Below the pieces are notes generated by a model that did not search any database, was not told where the DNA came from, and was given only the letters and a program-made list of their open reading frames with translations. Shown here in pieces: positions 61,183 to 64,000 of a stretch of 64,000 bases of DNA (its first letter is position 1; each line of letters starts with the position of its first letter). The DNA comes from Aliikangiella sp965214955 (lineage in GTDB: Bacteria; Pseudomonadota; Gammaproteobacteria; Enterobacterales; Kangiellaceae). The DNA is taken from the NCBI GenBank assembly GCA_965214955.1, contig CBDCCU010000004.1, forward strand, positions 1 through 64,000. The letters are read 5' to 3'. Both the position numbers and the translations under genes were made by a program.

Positions 61183-62442
61183 ATGAAATTTTTTTTACTT
61201 TTTTGGTTTTGCCTTAGCTTGCCACTTGCTCAGGCACAAAGTTCCAATCAATCAAGTATAGAGTTCACCGGGTTTGGCACATTAGGTTATGCACAAACAG
61301 ACAAATACAGTGATCGTGTATTAAGACGAAATGTTTCTCAAAATGGTGAAGAGCTTGCTGATAATGGTTTTTTAATTGATTCAAGACTTGGTTTTCAAAT
61401 CAATGCTGAAATTAATACTAACTGGGATTTTGTAGGGCAAATTGTTTTAAAAGAGCAATTTTCTCAAGGAATTGATGAATACATACAAGCTCTTTTTGTA
61501 CGATATCAATCATCTAATGAGTGGCAACTAAACTTAGGCCGTCAGCCCTTTGATTTATTCTTACTGTCTGATCACACCAATGTTGGTTATTCATTCGATT
61601 GGGTAAGGCCACCATCACAGTTTTATGGGCACTTACCCTACGATTCTTTTGATGGAATTAAACTCAGTCGCTTTTGGGATACTCTTGATCACTCATGGCA
61701 ACTAGGTTTGTCCATAGGTAATCTCGATGAAGAGTACGATGCAATATCATTTGCACCACAAGAAGGAAACTATATATTAGGAGAAAACATCCTCGAAGCC
61801 ACACCTATTTATAATATTGAATTACGCTGGGATACAGGAGACTGGAGTTTTAGATTTAACCATGCCGATTTAAACTTTACTCAGCACTTACAAGATTTTG
61901 GAGAAAGCCAACTGGTTATCGACTTTTTAGGTGTTGAAGGTTTGGCTTTACTAGAAGGTGTTGAAGTTGACAACACACTCGTATACACAGCAATTGGAGT
62001 CTCTTGGAATCCAGGAAACTTCAAATTGCAATTAGAATATAGTGATACTAAAGAAGACACTTTAACTTTTGGTGGTAAACGAGGTTACCTGCATTTCGCT
62101 TATCGTTTTGATAGTTGGCTTCCATTCATTACTTATGGCTTTGTTTCTGATGATGAACAAGTTCAATATGAGCCACCTCCTGTCAGCACTCCACAAGAAG
62201 CATTTTTAGTTGAGCTAATTAGACAAGGAGCAGAGCAGATCTCTACCAATCAACGCAATAATGAATATTCAATTACTGCAGGATTAAGGTGGGATTTTAC
62301 CAATAATCAAGCACTAAAATTTCAATGCGATAGATTTTATTTTGACGCAAATTCTGGGAGTTTAAATGGGCGGGTAGATGCAATCTACCCTAATGATGAA
62401 ACGCGCACTTGGTGCTCTGCTAGTTACGAGTGGGTATTTTAA
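61183..62442 (+). CDS. Porin-like outer-membrane protein
   Basis: About 419 residues from MKFFLLFWFCLSLPLAQAQ; the frame is open back to 61096 but a signal peptide fits only this start. The mature part is a run of beta strands (GFGTLGYAQTD, WQLNLGRQPFDLFLLSD, LQLEYSDTKEDTL) ending in WCSASYEWVF, with the C-terminal Phe of outer-membrane barrels. It resembles porins found beside periplasmic phosphate-binding-like proteins. It overlaps the next gene by 13 bases. Confidence 0.75.
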   Translation: MKFFLLFWFCLSLPLAQAQSSNQSSIEFTGFGTLGYAQTDKYSDRVLRRNVSQNGEELADNGFLIDSRLGFQINAEINTNWDFVGQIVLKEQFSQGIDEYIQALFVRYQSSNEWQLNLGRQPFDLFLLSDHTNVGYSFDWVRPPSQFYGHLPYDSFDGIKLSRFWDTLDHSWQLGLSIGNLDEEYDAISFAPQEGNYILGENILEATPIYNIELRWDTGDWSFRFNHADLNFTQHLQDFGESQLVIDFLGVEGLALLEGVEVDNTLVYTAIGVSWNPGNFKLQLEYSDTKEDTLTFGGKRGYLHFAYRFDSWLPFITYGFVSDDEQVQYEPPPVSTPQEAFLVELIRQGAEQISTNQRNNEYSITAGLRWDFTNNQALKFQCDRFYFDANSGSLNGRVDAIYPNDETRTWCSASYEWVF

Positions 62443-62897
62443 TGATGAAAATACTATTTTATATTTTTACATTTTTATTGCTTATTCCTGCACCAGCCAG
62501 TAAAAGTGCTCAGTTTAAGGAATTATTAATTGTGGTTCATGGTAGTGCCAAGATTGATTCTTTGAGTCAAAAGCAAGTTATCGACTTGTTTTTGGGTCGC
62601 AATAAGTTTTTTCCTTCGGGTAATAAAGTAAGGGCTATTGATCATCCTATTAATTCACAGTTGCGTGCTGATTTTTATCAAGCACTTACTGGAAAAAACA
62701 TTGCCACTATAGACGCTTACTGGGCAAGGCTTAAATATTCAGGCCGAGCTAATTCACCAAAACCTTTAACTGACATTGATGAAATAATCAACGCGGTTAG
62801 TGAACAAGTAGGAACAATTGCTTATTTGCCTGCTGATTCCGTTCAACAAATTGAGGCACACGGTTTAAAAACTGTTTTAACAATGAACATTCATTAA
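62430..62897 (+). CDS. Short PstS-like periplasmic binding protein
   Basis: 155 residues. A signal peptide (MMKILFYIFTFLLLIPAPASKS) is followed by LIVVHGSAKIDSLSQKQVIDLFLGRNKFFPSGNKVRAIDHP and VGTIAYLPADSV. This is the single-lobe phosphate-binding-like domain, about half the length of true PstS. It lies between a porin and a histidine kinase, so it may feed a ligand signal to the kinase. Transport partners are absent. Confidence 0.72.
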   Translation: MGILMMKILFYIFTFLLLIPAPASKSAQFKELLIVVHGSAKIDSLSQKQVIDLFLGRNKFFPSGNKVRAIDHPINSQLRADFYQALTGKNIATIDAYWARLKYSGRANSPKPLTDIDEIINAVSEQVGTIAYLPADSVQQIEAHGLKTVLTMNIH

Positions 62898-62907
62898 GCA
62901 ATATAAA

Positions 62908-64000
62908 ATGCAACATAAGTTTTTAGATCATTTTATTTTTATGATAATGGCAGGTTGCGCGCTATTATTATCTTTTGTTTTTAGCACCATTATCTATTTT
63001 GTTATTCAATCTCAAGAGCGCGATGAAAGCTACCAACTAGCTAATTACCTAATGAAAACAGTAAGCTCAACGGCTACTGCGGCCTTGTTTTCTAATAACA
63101 AAGATGTTGGTAATGATGTTATTAATGGTTTATTAAGCAACGATTCTATTCATTCTGTAAAGCTCATTGGATATGCCGATGACTTAAACCCATCATTTGT
63201 TTGGTCTGCGGCTAATGCCAATAGCGACAATAGTCTAAATGAAATGAGTTTAGAGCTAAAATCACCGTTTGATGAAAATGCTACTCTAGGAAAAATAGTA
63301 GTTACTCCGAGTGAAAATTGGGTCAACCAAAATAGCCAAGAGCGAGCACTGGAATTGATAATAGGATTAATTATTGTCATTTTTTCAACTTGTTTTCTCA
63401 CGGCTCAATTAATAAGACATTTAATTTCAACCCCTCTCACAAGCGCTGTTAAACAATTAACATTAATCAAACCAGGAGATAACACTCAAGTAGAAGTACC
63501 AGCGCATTTACAACAAAATGAAATCGGCTCACTAATTTCAGTTTTCAACTCACTTTTAAACAAAGTACGTAAAGCGATATTAGTTGAACGCCAATTACGA
63601 GAACGCATGGAAGTGGTTAAAACTAACTTAGAAGTAGCCAAAAACCAAGCCATTAAAGCAACAGAAACTAAAAGTAATTTTTTAGCCGTTATGAGCCACG
63701 AAATCCGCACACCAATGAACGCCATTATTGGTTTTTTGGAGCTGGCAATTGAAGACAAATCTTTAACTGAAAGCACACAAAAGCATTTAACTATTTCATT
63801 AAGTTCAGCACATTTTTTGTTGCAACTAATTAATGATGTGCTTGATCTCAGTAAAATAGAAAGCGGTAAACTAGAGCTTGATCTGCAATCATTTGATTTA
63901 GTTAATATACTCACCAAAGTACAAGAGCTTATGGCGATAAAAGCTAAGGAAAAAAACCTAAAGCTTACATTATCAATTCCCGATAAAATGGCAAAAAGCT
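62908..64000 (+). CDS. Membrane sensor histidine kinase (cut by right edge)
   Basis: The frame opens at ATG 62908 and is still open at the window end (over 360 residues). It has two membrane helices (about 12-34 and 151-170) around a ~115-residue sensor, a HAMP-like linker, a coiled coil, then HisKA with an intact H-box (NFLAVMSHEIRTPMNAIIGF). LLQLINDVLDLSKIESGKLEL follows. This is the hybrid-kinase style of HisKA; ATPase and any receiver domain lie beyond the window. It starts 10 bases after the PstS-like gene. Confidence 0.88.
   Translation, partial: MQHKFLDHFIFMIMAGCALLLSFVFSTIIYFVIQSQERDESYQLANYLMKTVSSTATAALFSNNKDVGNDVINGLLSNDSIHSVKLIGYADDLNPSFVWSAANANSDNSLNEMSLELKSPFDENATLGKIVVTPSENWVNQNSQERALELIIGLIIVIFSTCFLTAQLIRHLISTPLTSAVKQLTLIKPGDNTQVEVPAHLQQNEIGSLISVFNSLLNKVRKAILVERQLRERMEVVKTNLEVAKNQAIKATETKSNFLAVMSHEIRTPMNAIIGFLELAIEDKSLTESTQKHLTISLSSAHFLLQLINDVLDLSKIESGKLELDLQSFDLVNILTKVQELMAIKAKEKNLKLTLSIPDKMAKS

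Noticed and set aside
1..64000. tRNA or rRNA genes and insertion sequences
   Set aside because: I saw no rRNA stretch or recognisable tRNA cloverleaf in the gaps, and no transposase reading frame.

Overview
The window is an AT-rich bacterial chromosome segment. Gene content points to a gammaproteobacterium, probably marine: yajG/ampG, mpl, the rpsF-rpsR-rplI-dnaB-alr order, dusA, DUF2333, DUF3718, PspA/PspC, and a TPR protein with an FlgO-like domain. I cannot fix the genus from sequence alone.

Layout. (1) 1-10110 is an accessory region made of two tandem copies of a 7179-bp unit. The left copy is cut by the window edge; the shared stretch 1-2931 equals 7180-10110. Each unit reads leftward from the tip of a giant RHS-type toxin through its presumed immunity gene, a divergently transcribed XRE regulator, a CHC2/Toprim/ATPase primase-helicase, a tyrosine recombinase, a GC-rich non-coding stretch with a large cruciform, and an 80-residue protein. 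(2) 9494-18949 is the giant secreted protein itself (3151 aa): signal peptide, nine fibronectin-III repeats, SpvB-like domain, FG-GAP-like repeats, RHS core, toxin tip. The unit boundary lies inside this gene, so the last ~205 residues belong to the repeated unit. The simplest reading is an integrase-bearing element that enters an RHS gene and brings a new toxin tip plus immunity gene. A recent tandem duplication or a misassembly are the alternatives.

(3) 19430-34851 is mostly envelope and transport: a YajG-like lipoprotein, a beta-barrel protein, two ABC-2 exporters, AmpG, a ketopantoate reductase, a degenerate sensor kinase, an RND pump with its adaptor, a lone receiver protein and a pseudouridine synthase. 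(4) 34902-42712 holds ubiX, mpl and a pyrophosphate cluster: PPi-dependent phosphofructokinase, membrane pyrophosphatase and soluble pyrophosphatase, with an Hpt/HD-like protein between them. (5) 42784-54381 holds stress and signalling genes: the FlgO/TPR protein, an ECF sigma/anti-sigma/DUF4097 operon, DUF2333, PCu(A)C, PspA/PspC, DusA, DUF3718 and a chemoreceptor.

(6) 54569-58716 is yjbQ, alr, dnaB, rplI, rpsR and rpsF, read leftward. alr carries three and dnaB one single-base insertion in or beside short homopolymers. Since dnaB is essential, a local sequence-quality problem is more likely than gene decay. (7) 59052-64000 has a predicted periplasmic protein that fuses a PPP-type phosphatase to an atypical-kinase-like domain, then a porin / phosphate-binding-like protein / histidine kinase set that runs off the right edge. 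Three separate heptanucleotide microsatellites lie in gene ends or intergenic gaps (35571, 46705, 49121).
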